Source: CAWUFC02 sp963921335
GTDB lineage: Bacteria; Pseudomonadota; Gammaproteobacteria; Pseudomonadales; Halieaceae
Assembly: GCA_963921335.3 (NCBI GenBank)
Contig: CAWUFC020000001.1
Span: forward strand, 682,001-746,000
Reading direction: 5' to 3'
DNA length: 64,000 bases
A program made the position numbers and the translations under genes. Positions 9,648 through 17,518 of this stretch are shown here, piece after piece; the first letter of the stretch is position 1, and the number at the start of each line of letters is the position of its first letter. The notes under the pieces are model-generated. The model ran no database searches, had not been told where the DNA came from, and was given only the letters and a program-made list of their open reading frames with translations.

Positions 9648-10331
9648 TTACTCTTGTGCCTGTAGCAGTTGCTCCAGCGTTACCCGGGCCTCCTCGGCCA
9701 GTCCGTCGAGCTTGCCCTGCATGTGGTCCAGTTCCAGCTCTTCACGCTTGTTCTTTAGCGACTCCACCTTGGTGCGTTCAACGGCAGCGCCAATGATTTC
9801 ACCTGTCACGCTGTCAGTCACCTTGGCCTCTACAAAGATCCGCACGTCGCGCTTGCGATTGCCGGTAGCCGCTTTGAGGCCACCCATAATGGCCGCCACG
9901 GGCACGACCTCGTAACCTTTCATGCCCTGGGTTTTGATATCCACGCCGGTAATGGCGGGTTGAATCTGCAGTACCCCTGGGCCCGGTTCATCAGCCAGTA
10001 ACAGCACATGACCCACGCGCTCTTTCATCTTCAGAGTGAAGTAGGCTCTGGCTGCCTCCAGATTTTCCTGGTTAATCTGGGCATCCTCCGGGGGTTCTGG
10101 ATGAAAAATCACAGGGGCGACCAGCACTTTCTGGTAATTGGCAAAGCTTAGCTTGGGCCCGACCCAGCGGCGCACCATGCGCCCGGTGGAGGACTCTACT
10201 GCTTCGAGTTTTTCATAGACCTCGGGACCGAGATAACCCCCATCAATGCTCGGGGGTGGCTCCTTGTGCCCGTCGGCGAGCGACAGTGGGGCGGCAAGGA
10301 ATGTCAGCAGGGCCAGATAGTGTAGTTTCAC
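9648..10331 (-). CDS. DUF3313 family exported protein
   Basis: A 227-residue protein with a signal peptide (MKLHYLALLTFLAAPLSLA, cut before DGH). The body matches the DUF3313 pattern: an early YEKLEAVESSTGRMVRRWV, the strand KVLVAPVIFHPEP, and ITGVDIKTQGMKG before VPVAAIMGGLKAATGNRKRDV. There is no lipobox cysteine. The C-terminal 50 residues are charged and helical. Function of the family is unknown; members are periplasmic or envelope proteins. It lies 34 bases after the E2 gene on the same strand and could be its last cistron, though no functional link is obvious. Confidence 0.8.
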   Translation of the reverse strand: MKLHYLALLTFLAAPLSLADGHKEPPPSIDGGYLGPEVYEKLEAVESSTGRMVRRWVGPKLSFANYQKVLVAPVIFHPEPPEDAQINQENLEAARAYFTLKMKERVGHVLLLADEPGPGVLQIQPAITGVDIKTQGMKGYEVVPVAAIMGGLKAATGNRKRDVRIFVEAKVTDSVTGEIIGAAVERTKVESLKNKREELELDHMQGKLDGLAEEARVTLEQLLQAQE

Positions 10332-10365
10332 GTTACAACTCCTGTTTGCCCTGCTGGTTACTCAC

Positions 10366-11580
10366 TTACAGTGCTGCGATCTGCTCGCGCAGGGTGTCGA
10401 GGAACTTCGCGCCAACCGCGCCATCAATCACACGGTGGTCGCAACTCAGTGTAGCATTGATCTGGGTGACCACGGCGGGCGCGCCATCTTTGGCGACGAC
10501 GCGTTGTTCACCTTTACCCAGCGCCAGGATCGCACCCATGGGCGGGTTCACAATGGCAGAGAAGGTGTAGACACCGAACATACCCAGGTTACTGACGGTA
10601 AACGAGCCATTTGAGATATCCGCTTTTTCAAGCTTGCCGGCCTTGGCTTTGTCTGCCAGCACGCTGGTATCTGCGGCGATCTCCGCGGGTGACTTTGAGT
10701 TGGCCGCGTATACCGTGGCCGGGAACAGGCCCTGATCGGTGGCGATCGCCACCGAGACGTTGGCCTGCTTGAACTGGTGAATATCGTCGCCCACCAGGTT
10801 CACGTTGACCTCAGGTACCTTCATCAAGGCCTGCGCCACACACCATACCAGCAGGTCGTTAACAGATACCTTTTGGCCGCCCTCGCTATTGAGCGTCTCG
10901 CGATGGGCCAGCAGCCCGTCCAGTTCATATTCGGTGGTCAGGTAAAAGTGTGGAATGGTTTGCTTGGCCTCGGTCAGGCGCTTGGCAATGGTTTTTCGGA
11001 TCGGGCTGAGTGGTATCACCTCAACCCCTTCCGGGGCCGCCGCCTCTGCTGCCGGCGCTGCGCCGCCGCCCTGGGCAGCCAGTTCAACGTCTTCCTTGGT
11101 GATGCGACCGTTGCGGCCGGTACCTACCACCGTATCCAGATCGACACCGAGTTCAGAGGCCAGCCTGCGTACCACCGGATTCACCCTGCGGCCGGACTCG
11201 GAGCTGGGTGCAATAGAGGCCGACGCTGCGGGTGCAGGAGCCGGCGCCGGTGCCGGCGCTGCGACGGGCGCGGGCTCTTCCGCTGCAGGACCGGCGAAGT
11301 CGGCAATAAACGCATCAATCGCAGCATCATCCACATCGGCCGGCGCAATGATACCCAAAAGGGCACCTACCGGTTGGGTTTCGCCCTCGCCAACGATCTG
11401 CCTGCGCAGGACGCCGTCGGTAGGTGCTTCCCAGACATTGACGATCTTGTCAGACTCCATCTCGAAGACTTCATCGCCCTTGCTGATGGCATCACCCACC
11501 TGTTTATTCCAGCTGGAGATCGTGCCTTCCACCATTTCGATGCCCCATTTGGGCACCGCTATTGGGTAAATCTCGCTCAT
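10366..11580 (-). CDS. 2-oxoacid dehydrogenase complex E2 (dihydrolipoamide acyltransferase)
   Basis: A 404-residue protein with the classical order: one lipoyl domain (residues 1-80, lipoylated K45 in MESDKIVN), an Ala-Pro-rich flexible linker (about 97-130), a peripheral-subunit-binding domain (about 134-168), another linker, and the catalytic domain from about 185. The active-site block DHRVIDG (H382, D386) is intact. It transfers the acyl group formed by E1 from lipoate to CoA. The ATG overlaps the E1-beta stop (ATGA at 11577). No E3 (lipoamide dehydrogenase) gene is in the operon, so E3 must come from elsewhere. Whether the substrate is pyruvate, acetoin or a branched-chain 2-oxoacid cannot be told. 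Confidence 0.93.
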   Translation of the reverse strand: MSEIYPIAVPKWGIEMVEGTISSWNKQVGDAISKGDEVFEMESDKIVNVWEAPTDGVLRRQIVGEGETQPVGALLGIIAPADVDDAAIDAFIADFAGPAAEEPAPVAAPAPAPAPAPAASASIAPSSESGRRVNPVVRRLASELGVDLDTVVGTGRNGRITKEDVELAAQGGGAAPAAEAAAPEGVEVIPLSPIRKTIAKRLTEAKQTIPHFYLTTEYELDGLLAHRETLNSEGGQKVSVNDLLVWCVAQALMKVPEVNVNLVGDDIHQFKQANVSVAIATDQGLFPATVYAANSKSPAEIAADTSVLADKAKAGKLEKADISNGSFTVSNLGMFGVYTFSAIVNPPMGAILALGKGEQRVVAKDGAPAVVTQINATLSCDHRVIDGAVGAKFLDTLREQIAAL

Positions 11581-12584
11581 GCTACAGCTGCCTGGATTGC
11601 CGCGGTGATTTTAGCCACGTCGGGAATATAGGCTGCCTCCAGCTCCGGTGAGAACGGGGTGGGGCTGTGCGGTGCACAGACCTGCTGCACGGGTGCCTTC
11701 AGGGAGCTAAAGGCTTTGGTCGCCGCCATCGCGGCGATGTCGGCGGTCAAACCACAGCGGGGTGGTGATTCATCTACTACCACCAGGCGACCGGTGGCTT
11801 CAATGCTCTCCAGAATTGTTTCCTCGTCCAGTGGTGATGTGGTGCGAGGATCAATCAGGTCGCAGGTAATGCCGCTTTCTTCCAGCGCATCGATGGCTGC
11901 CGCTGCTTTACCCACCATTTGGCCGAAAGCAACAACAGTCACATCGTCACCTTCGCGCGGCATGGCCGCTTCGCCAAAGGGAATGGTGTACATCTCGTCG
12001 GGTACTTCGCAGGCTTCCTGGTACAGGGCCTTAGGCTCGAAGAACAGCACCGGGTCATCATCCTGGATGGCCTGCAACATCAGCCCCTTGGCATCGTAGG
12101 CATTTGAAGGCACTACCACTTTCAAACCGGGGAACGATGTCATCACCTGGTACATGGATTGCGAGTGCTGGCCTGCGGCAGAAAAACCGCCGCCTGAGGC
12201 AAAGCGAATCACTGCCGGGCACTTTGACTTGCCGCCAAACATGTAGCGGAACTTGCCCATTTGGTTCACGATCTGGTCCATACAAACGCCGATAAAGTCG
12301 GCGAACATGATCTCTGCCACTGGGCGCATGCCGACCAGTGCCGCACCTGCCGCGGCACCGACAATGGCCGATTCGGAAATCGGGGTGTCAATACAGCGGT
12401 TGGGGCCAAACTTGTCATACAGGCCGCCGGTAACCCCAAATACACCGCCTACCGAGCCGACCTTGCCGCTGGGGCTGCCGTTACAGCCGGCGACGTCTTC
12501 GCCGATCACAAATACGGAGTCGTCCGCCGCCATTGCCTGGTGCAGGGCTTCGTTGATGGCGTCACGCATTGTCTTCTCTGCCAT
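11577..12584 (-). CDS. 2-oxoacid dehydrogenase E1 component, beta subunit
   Basis: A 335-residue transketolase-like pyrimidine-binding plus C-terminal protein typical of E1-beta of acetoin, pyruvate or branched-chain 2-oxoacid dehydrogenases. Recognisable blocks are MRDAINEALHQAMAADDSVFVIGEDVAG at the start, RCIDTPISESAIVGAAAGAA, RPVAEIMFADF and a C-terminal VVVDESPP. Together with the alpha subunit it binds thiamine diphosphate and decarboxylates the 2-oxoacid. A good ribosome site (GAGGAGG just upstream) supports the ATG at 12584. It is 13 bases after E1-alpha and overlaps E2, so all three subunits should be made in step. Confidence 0.93.
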   Translation of the reverse strand: MAEKTMRDAINEALHQAMAADDSVFVIGEDVAGCNGSPSGKVGSVGGVFGVTGGLYDKFGPNRCIDTPISESAIVGAAAGAALVGMRPVAEIMFADFIGVCMDQIVNQMGKFRYMFGGKSKCPAVIRFASGGGFSAAGQHSQSMYQVMTSFPGLKVVVPSNAYDAKGLMLQAIQDDDPVLFFEPKALYQEACEVPDEMYTIPFGEAAMPREGDDVTVVAFGQMVGKAAAAIDALEESGITCDLIDPRTTSPLDEETILESIEATGRLVVVDESPPRCGLTADIAAMAATKAFSSLKAPVQQVCAPHSPTPFSPELEAAYIPDVAKITAAIQAAVA

Positions 12585-12597
12585 GATTCAGTCCTCC

Positions 12598-13575
12598 TCA
12601 GGCTGCGCTGTAGTTGATGTAAACGTCCTCAGTCACCTGTTCAGGTGTGGGACGGGGCGCGGCCTTGGCCTCGGTAACGGCGTGTTCAATCAGCTCCATC
12701 ACTTCGGCGTCGACTGCGTCCAGCTCTTCTGTGCTGAGTTCACCGGTCTCTGCCATTTTGGCGCGGAAGTTTTTCAGGCAATCGGAATTCTCACGCAGAT
12801 CATCCAGCTCGCCCTCGGCCCGGTAGTACTGAGGGTCGCCGACAAAGTGACCGTGGTAGCGGCCCTGCTCGGCGAATACGCCTGCGGGACCTTTGCCTGA
12901 ACGCGCGTGTTCGATGGCTTTGCCTGCCGCCTCATAGGCGTCGAAGAAGTCTGAACCGTCGGCGACGAAAACCGGGAAGCCAAAGCCCTCGGTACGCGCC
13001 TTCAGGTCGTCACAGCCCACCGCATATTCGATGTTGGTGTGCTCTGAGTAAAAGTTGTTTTCGATCACGAACACGGCAGGAACATTCAGCACCACGGCCA
13101 TATTCATGGCTTCGAAGCAGGTGCCCTGGTTGACCGAGCCGTCACCGGAAAAGGAGACAGACACATTGTCGCTGCCTTTGATTTTCATGCCCAGGGCAGC
13201 ACCCACAGAAATAGGCGGCCCGCCGGCGACGATGCCGTTGGCGCCGAGGATGCCGTTGTCCACGTCAGCCACATGCATGGAGCCGCCTTTGCCTTTGCAC
13301 AGGCCTTCAGAAGAACCAAACAGTTCCTTCATCATGCCAATCACATCGGCACCGCGGGCAATACAGTGACCGTGTCCGCGGTGTGTACTGATAATGGTGT
13401 CTGCGCCTGCGAGGTGCTCGCAAACACCCACGGCGTTGGCTTCTTGCCCGGTGTAGAGGTGGGTGAAGCCGGCGATCTGGCCGTTCATGATTTCCGCATT
13501 GGTTCGCTCTTCGAACTCGCGGATGGTTTTCATCTGCCGATAGGCTTGCAGCAGCTTTTCCTTGGATAGGCTCAC
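12598..13575 (-). CDS. 2-oxoacid dehydrogenase E1 component, alpha subunit
   Basis: The frame stays open further upstream, but homology begins at SLSKEKLLQAYRQMKTIREFEER. A GTG at 13575 with AGGAG seven bases before it is the best start, giving 325 residues, normal for E1-alpha. The thiamine diphosphate motif GDGSVNQG and the closing N of IENNFYS are present, as is the block HRGHGHCIARG. It forms an alpha2-beta2 decarboxylase with the next gene. It is 34 bases downstream of an acyl-CoA dehydrogenase gene, which would fit oxidation of the acyl-CoA product of the complex, as in branched-chain acid breakdown; this is inference. Confidence 0.92.
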   Translation of the reverse strand: MSLSKEKLLQAYRQMKTIREFEERTNAEIMNGQIAGFTHLYTGQEANAVGVCEHLAGADTIISTHRGHGHCIARGADVIGMMKELFGSSEGLCKGKGGSMHVADVDNGILGANGIVAGGPPISVGAALGMKIKGSDNVSVSFSGDGSVNQGTCFEAMNMAVVLNVPAVFVIENNFYSEHTNIEYAVGCDDLKARTEGFGFPVFVADGSDFFDAYEAAGKAIEHARSGKGPAGVFAEQGRYHGHFVGDPQYYRAEGELDDLRENSDCLKNFRAKMAETGELSTEELDAVDAEVMELIEHAVTEAKAAPRPTPEQVTEDVYINYSAA

Positions 13576-13609
13576 AGTCGTACTCCTGTTAGCGTTTTTA
13601 TGGTGTTTG

Positions 13610-14785
13610 TTACAGCCCCAGCACCGCCTTGGCGATGATATTGCGCTGGACTTCCGCGGAGCCGCCAAAAATAGAAGCGGCTCTGCTGTTGAGATAAGTG
13701 GGTACAACCCAGGGTGCATAATCGGGGCCGACGTCTTCCTGTTTGAAAGGCAGGGCGTGGTAGCCCAGCACATCGACCGCCAGCTGGTGGGTGCGTTGTT
13801 CAATTTCTACGGTGGTGACTTTCAGCACAGAGGACAGGGCGCCGGGATTGCCACCTTGCTCGAAAGCAGACAGCACTCGCAGCTCTGTGATTTCCAGTGC
13901 CTTCAAGTCGATTTCAATGCCGGCGATCTCGCGGTCATAGCGGCCATCGCTGTTGAAATCCGGATCGCTGGCCTGCATATCCGCGACGATCTCTTTCAGG
14001 TGTTCGATATCTGCGCGGCGGATGTGCGCGCTGGTGCCACCACCGCGCTCGAAGGCCAACAGGTGTTTGGCACACTTCCAGCCGTCGCCTTCGTTGCCCA
14101 CCAGATTCTCGATGGGGACTTTGACGTCTTCGAAAAATACCGCATTGACCTCGTGGTCCATGCCCATGGTGATGATGGGGTCCACGGTAATACCGGGGCG
14201 GTCCATCTCAATCAGCAGAAAGGAAATCCCCTCCTGCTTGCGCCCACTGTTGTCTGTGCGCACCAGGCAAAAGATGTGGTCTGCAAATTGGGCGTGGGTC
14301 TGCCAGATCTTGGAGCCGTTGACCAGATAATGGTCGCCTTTGTTTTCGGCCTTCAGTTTGAGGCTGGCCAGGTCCGAGCCTGAGCCAGGCTCAGAGAAGC
14401 CCTGGCACCAGTAGTGCTCGCCACTGATGATTTTGGGCAGGTATTTCTGCTTTTGCTCGTCGGTACCAAAACCGAACAAAACCGGCGCGAGCAGGCTGAT
14501 CGCCATGGGATTGTAGGGTGGGGTGCCGACTTTGGCGCATTCCATGGCCCAGATGTATTTCTGGGTCGCCGTCCAGCCGGTGCCGCCATATTCCCTGGGC
14601 CAGCTGGGAACGGCCCAGCCCTTGTCCGCCAGAATGGCCTGCCATTCCATGGAGGGGCCCTTGTCGACAAACACAGTGGCCGTTTTGGCGGTGGCTTCTT
14701 TAATATGAGCTGGGTAGTTGTCGGCGAGGAAGCTACTGACTTCCTGCTGGAAAGCCAGCTCTTCGGCGGTAAATTCCAAATCCAT
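13610..14785 (-). CDS. Acyl-CoA dehydrogenase
   Basis: A 391-residue FAD-dependent acyl-CoA dehydrogenase. N-terminal helical part, the flavin and substrate signature CQGFSEPGSGSDLASL near residue 130, the block YLVNGSKIWQTHAQ, and the C-terminal FGGSAEVQRNIIAKAVLGL are all present. It makes a 2,3-double bond in an acyl-CoA and passes electrons to ETF. The catalytic base cannot be placed with confidence; the usual medium-chain Glu near residue 376 is E in GGSAEVQ only by position. It is 9 bases downstream of the ThuA gene and in one operon with the 2-oxoacid dehydrogenase genes. Confidence 0.93.
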   Translation of the reverse strand: MDLEFTAEELAFQQEVSSFLADNYPAHIKEATAKTATVFVDKGPSMEWQAILADKGWAVPSWPREYGGTGWTATQKYIWAMECAKVGTPPYNPMAISLLAPVLFGFGTDEQKQKYLPKIISGEHYWCQGFSEPGSGSDLASLKLKAENKGDHYLVNGSKIWQTHAQFADHIFCLVRTDNSGRKQEGISFLLIEMDRPGITVDPIITMGMDHEVNAVFFEDVKVPIENLVGNEGDGWKCAKHLLAFERGGGTSAHIRRADIEHLKEIVADMQASDPDFNSDGRYDREIAGIEIDLKALEITELRVLSAFEQGGNPGALSSVLKVTTVEIEQRTHQLAVDVLGYHALPFKQEDVGPDYAPWVVPTYLNSRAASIFGGSAEVQRNIIAKAVLGL

Positions 14786-14794
14786 GGTCGATTC

Positions 14795-15547
14795 CTACAG
14801 TATACCCATGGCCCAGCGAATGCCGCGGCGCAACAGTTCGTAGTACTTGTCGGTTTTCCAGGCGCCAAACTCCGGCTCGGGATACTCTTCAATCATCGGC
14901 TGCATATCGTACTTGCCGCGACAATGGCCGAGTGTCAGGTAAAGCACCTGCCCCTCGCCATAAGGGTGGATGTACATGCAGGGGCGCGGTTCGTCCGACT
15001 CCCACTGATCGTCGACAAAATTCTCGGTAATGCCAGACCAGAAGGTGTGCAGAAGGATGTGCTGATCCTCTCCGTGGTGCACACACAGGTATAACTCGTC
15101 ATCGACCGTAAAGGTGGGAATATCCTTGACCAGCGGGTGGTCCGGATCACTCACCTCAACATCGTAGGGCGCAATTGGAGGGTGTGACAGGAACTGACTG
15201 CCCATGAGTTCCATGAAAGGCTCATTATCACGCGGGCTGTTGACCCGGCCATCCTCCAGGAAGCGCAGAATGGAATTGGTGCCGTGCAGGGCGAACCACT
15301 TCTTGCCTTTGCGAACCGCTTCGCAAAGGCGTTCGGTTTGCTCCGGTGTCGGCATCACATCACAGGTGTAGGAGATGATGAAATCTGCCTCGCAGATTTT
15401 GTCGATCTCGGAATAATCCGAACCCACCAGCACCTTCAGCCGAGGCTGCTCAGCAATCAGTTTGAGTAACTCCAGCCGGGCATAGTCGATGTTGTGGTAT
15501 AGCCCGCCCGCTACCAGGTAGACGTCAAGACGATCCGCTTTGCTCAT
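14795..15547 (-). CDS. ThuA-domain protein 1
   Basis: A 250-residue protein with the ThuA (trehalose-utilisation, class I glutamine amidotransferase-like) fold. Visible are LDVYLVAGGLYHNIDYARLE at the start, WFALHGTNSILRFL in the middle (the usual LHG motif), then HPLVKDIPTFTVDDELYL and GQVLYLTLGH, a typical set. The molecular role of the family is poorly known; members are linked to sugar metabolism. No signal peptide is seen. It lies between an acyl-CoA dehydrogenase and an SDR gene, in an operon without sugar genes. A second ThuA gene begins 114 bases past the SDR start, divergently, at 16429. Confidence 0.85.
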   Translation of the reverse strand: MSKADRLDVYLVAGGLYHNIDYARLELLKLIAEQPRLKVLVGSDYSEIDKICEADFIISYTCDVMPTPEQTERLCEAVRKGKKWFALHGTNSILRFLEDGRVNSPRDNEPFMELMGSQFLSHPPIAPYDVEVSDPDHPLVKDIPTFTVDDELYLCVHHGEDQHILLHTFWSGITENFVDDQWESDEPRPCMYIHPYGEGQVLYLTLGHCRGKYDMQPMIEEYPEPEFGAWKTDKYYELLRRGIRWAMGIL

Positions 15548-15562
15548 ACTGGCGTTCCGCGA

Positions 15563-16315
15563 TTAGAGCTGAACGCGCTTGGTAAAGCCGCCATCGACCA
15601 CCAGGTTGACACCGGTCACCCAGCTGGCCGCGGGGCTGGCCAGGAATGCCACTGCGTTGGCCACTTCATCCGCGGTACCCATGCGACCAGAGGGCTGGCC
15701 GGCCATGGTGGCGTCATAAATGTCGGACATATTGTTTTTGATGAAATCCCAGGCGCCGCCTTCAATCATGATGGGGCCGGGAGACACACAGTTCACGCGG
15801 ATGCCGGCACCGCCCAGTGCCTGGGCCAGGCCCTGTGAATGCACAATCAGGGCTGCTTTCATGGCGTTGTAGGTCTGAGGACCGAGAAAGTCCTCGACCG
15901 CGGCGGTGGTGCCGATGATGGTAATGGAAGCCGCATCCGATGCCTGCAGAGAGGGCATGGCCGCCTCAATCGCGCGAGTCGTGCCGAACACGTCGGTTTC
16001 CAGGTTGGCTTTCCAGCCGTTTTCGTCCATCTGGCCGCCACCGGCACTGACGTTGGGGACCAGAATGTCGATGCCACCCATGGCCTCAGCAGCGGAGCTG
16101 ATCCAGCCCTGCAGGGCATCCTTGTCGGAGACATCAACCGCGGTGCCGATTGCGTTGTCGCCCAATTCAGCGACAGCGGCGTCTACTTCGTCACCGTTAC
16201 GGGCACAGATGGCGACCTTGGCGCCCTCTGCCACAAGCAAGTTGGCGATAGCGCGGCCAATGCCTTTGGAACCGCCTGTAATGACTGCTTTTTTGCCTGA
16301 AAGTCCAAGATCCAT
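15563..16315 (-). CDS. SDR-family NAD(P)-dependent oxidoreductase
   Basis: A 250-residue short-chain dehydrogenase. The coenzyme motif GGSKGIGRAIANLL and the catalytic YNAMK are present; the NAG motif is replaced by NVSAGGG. The frame is open 23 codons further upstream, but ATG 16315 has GAGGAAGG before it and gives the usual N-terminus MDLGLSGKKAVITG. It is the first gene of the operon running left to DUF3313. It probably oxidises or reduces a hydroxyacyl-CoA or cyclic alcohol. Confidence 0.92.
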   Translation of the reverse strand: MDLGLSGKKAVITGGSKGIGRAIANLLVAEGAKVAICARNGDEVDAAVAELGDNAIGTAVDVSDKDALQGWISSAAEAMGGIDILVPNVSAGGGQMDENGWKANLETDVFGTTRAIEAAMPSLQASDAASITIIGTTAAVEDFLGPQTYNAMKAALIVHSQGLAQALGGAGIRVNCVSPGPIMIEGGAWDFIKNNMSDIYDATMAGQPSGRMGTADEVANAVAFLASPAASWVTGVNLVVDGGFTKRVQL

Positions 16316-16428
16316 GGTGCCTTCCTCTATATTAGGTGTTGTTATGAGAGTAGCAGAGTTTACCCAAGCGGCCCCAAAAAACAAACAGAATTGACTGTAT
16401 TTTTTTTCTTGGTTAGGGTGCCCAGCAT

Positions 16429-17259
16429 ATGAGCGTTATCAACTACAACGCAGCGCAGGAATTGCTGGTCTGCGCACGGGGTCATCCCTATGAAAAAGAT
16501 GCATTCAGCCAGCTGTTCGAGCCCCTGGAGGAGTACCGCTGGTCGCTGGTTGAGCAGCCCGCCTGCCAGCACCTGATCGGGCCCGAACTGGTCGGCCAGT
16601 TCGCTGCCGTTGTCTGCTACGACATGCCCGGCATTAACTTTGCTGTGGAGGACCCGCCCGCATTGGTGCCTCCCTCCGAGAGCTTCAAACAGAATTTGCT
16701 GGACCTGATGGATCGGGGGATGGGCTTTGTGTTCATGCATCATGCCATCGCCGCATGGCCGGCCTGGGAGGAATACGCTGAAATTGTCGGTGGGCGATTT
16801 CATTACCGTGGCGCCGAGCTGCGGGGTCAATACTGGCCGGATTCCGGTTATCGGCACCAGGTTGAGCAGACGGTCTCAGTACTGACAGAACATCCTGTCA
16901 CCGCCGGGCTGCCGCAGAGCTTTAGCCACACTGATGAGCTTTATCTGTGCCCGCAATTTAATGATTCCGTGATACCTCTGCTGGCGAGTGATTACAGTTT
17001 CGACGACGGCCACTTTTACTCAGCCAGTGAGGCCCTGCGTGGCAATATGTATAGCCGCGAGGGCTGGCAGCATCCTCCGGGGAGCAACCTGGTGGGCTGG
17101 GTGAAGCACTACCGCAATAGCCCCATCGTTTATCTGCAGGGTGGCGATGATTCCATTGCCTATGAGAATCCGCATTTTCAGCGCCTGGTGCACAATGCCG
17201 TGCGCTGGGTCGCCAGCGAAGAGGCCCACGACTGGGCACGGCAGCAGAATAAACCCTGA
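16429..17259 (+). CDS. ThuA-domain protein 2
   Basis: A 276-residue ThuA-fold protein, divergent from the operon at 16315. Key features: FAAVVCYDMPGI, GMGFVFMHHAIAAWPAWEEYAEIVGG (a fuller family signature than copy 1), HPVTAGLPQSFSHTDELYL and SPIVYLQGGDDSIAYENPHF with the closing NAVRWV. Its role is unknown, and ThuA members may act on sugar-like substrates or as enzymes of the glutamine-amidotransferase fold. No signal peptide is seen. The leader between the two divergent genes is 113 bases. The ATG has a weak AGGG ten bases upstream. Confidence 0.87.
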   Translation: MSVINYNAAQELLVCARGHPYEKDAFSQLFEPLEEYRWSLVEQPACQHLIGPELVGQFAAVVCYDMPGINFAVEDPPALVPPSESFKQNLLDLMDRGMGFVFMHHAIAAWPAWEEYAEIVGGRFHYRGAELRGQYWPDSGYRHQVEQTVSVLTEHPVTAGLPQSFSHTDELYLCPQFNDSVIPLLASDYSFDDGHFYSASEALRGNMYSREGWQHPPGSNLVGWVKHYRNSPIVYLQGGDDSIAYENPHFQRLVHNAVRWVASEEAHDWARQQNKP

Positions 17260-17518
17260 AAACGTTCTCTCCGGCGCCTGGTTTGGGGTGCTGACCCTGT
17301 TTTGTCGCGAATAAATACTAGCTTTTATAGCGAAAAGAATGCTTATAAATCAGTCATTTATGGGCGCTATGACCGATATTTGTGTGATTAATTGGCATAT
17401 TTAGTACATCTGTTTTTAGATGCACACCCGTAAACTGAGGGTTACAGGCATTTATACGTTATTAACAATAAGCCTAAATCTTCAAACCATTAACAAAAAA
17501 CATCAAAGGTAGGTTGTT
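17260..17518 (+). promoter_or_regulatory. AT-rich leader before the TonB receptor gene
   Basis: The 259 bases are clearly richer in A and T than the flanking genes and hold no open reading frame. A small inverted repeat, CATCT-GTTTTT-AGATG, lies at 17407-17422. A TTGGCA at 17392 has only poor -10 matches 17-18 bases on. The ribosome site AAAGGTAGG is at 17506-17513. A promoter surely lies here, but I cannot place it. Confidence 0.35.

Noticed and set aside
11220..11280. Low-complexity Ala-Pro repeat in the E2 gene
   Set aside because: It is the ordinary flexible linker between lipoyl and E3-binding domains.
13576..13803. An N-terminal extension of the E1-alpha frame by 76 codons
   Set aside because: It overlaps the end of the acyl-CoA dehydrogenase gene and shows no family similarity; the GTG at 13575 has a good ribosome site.
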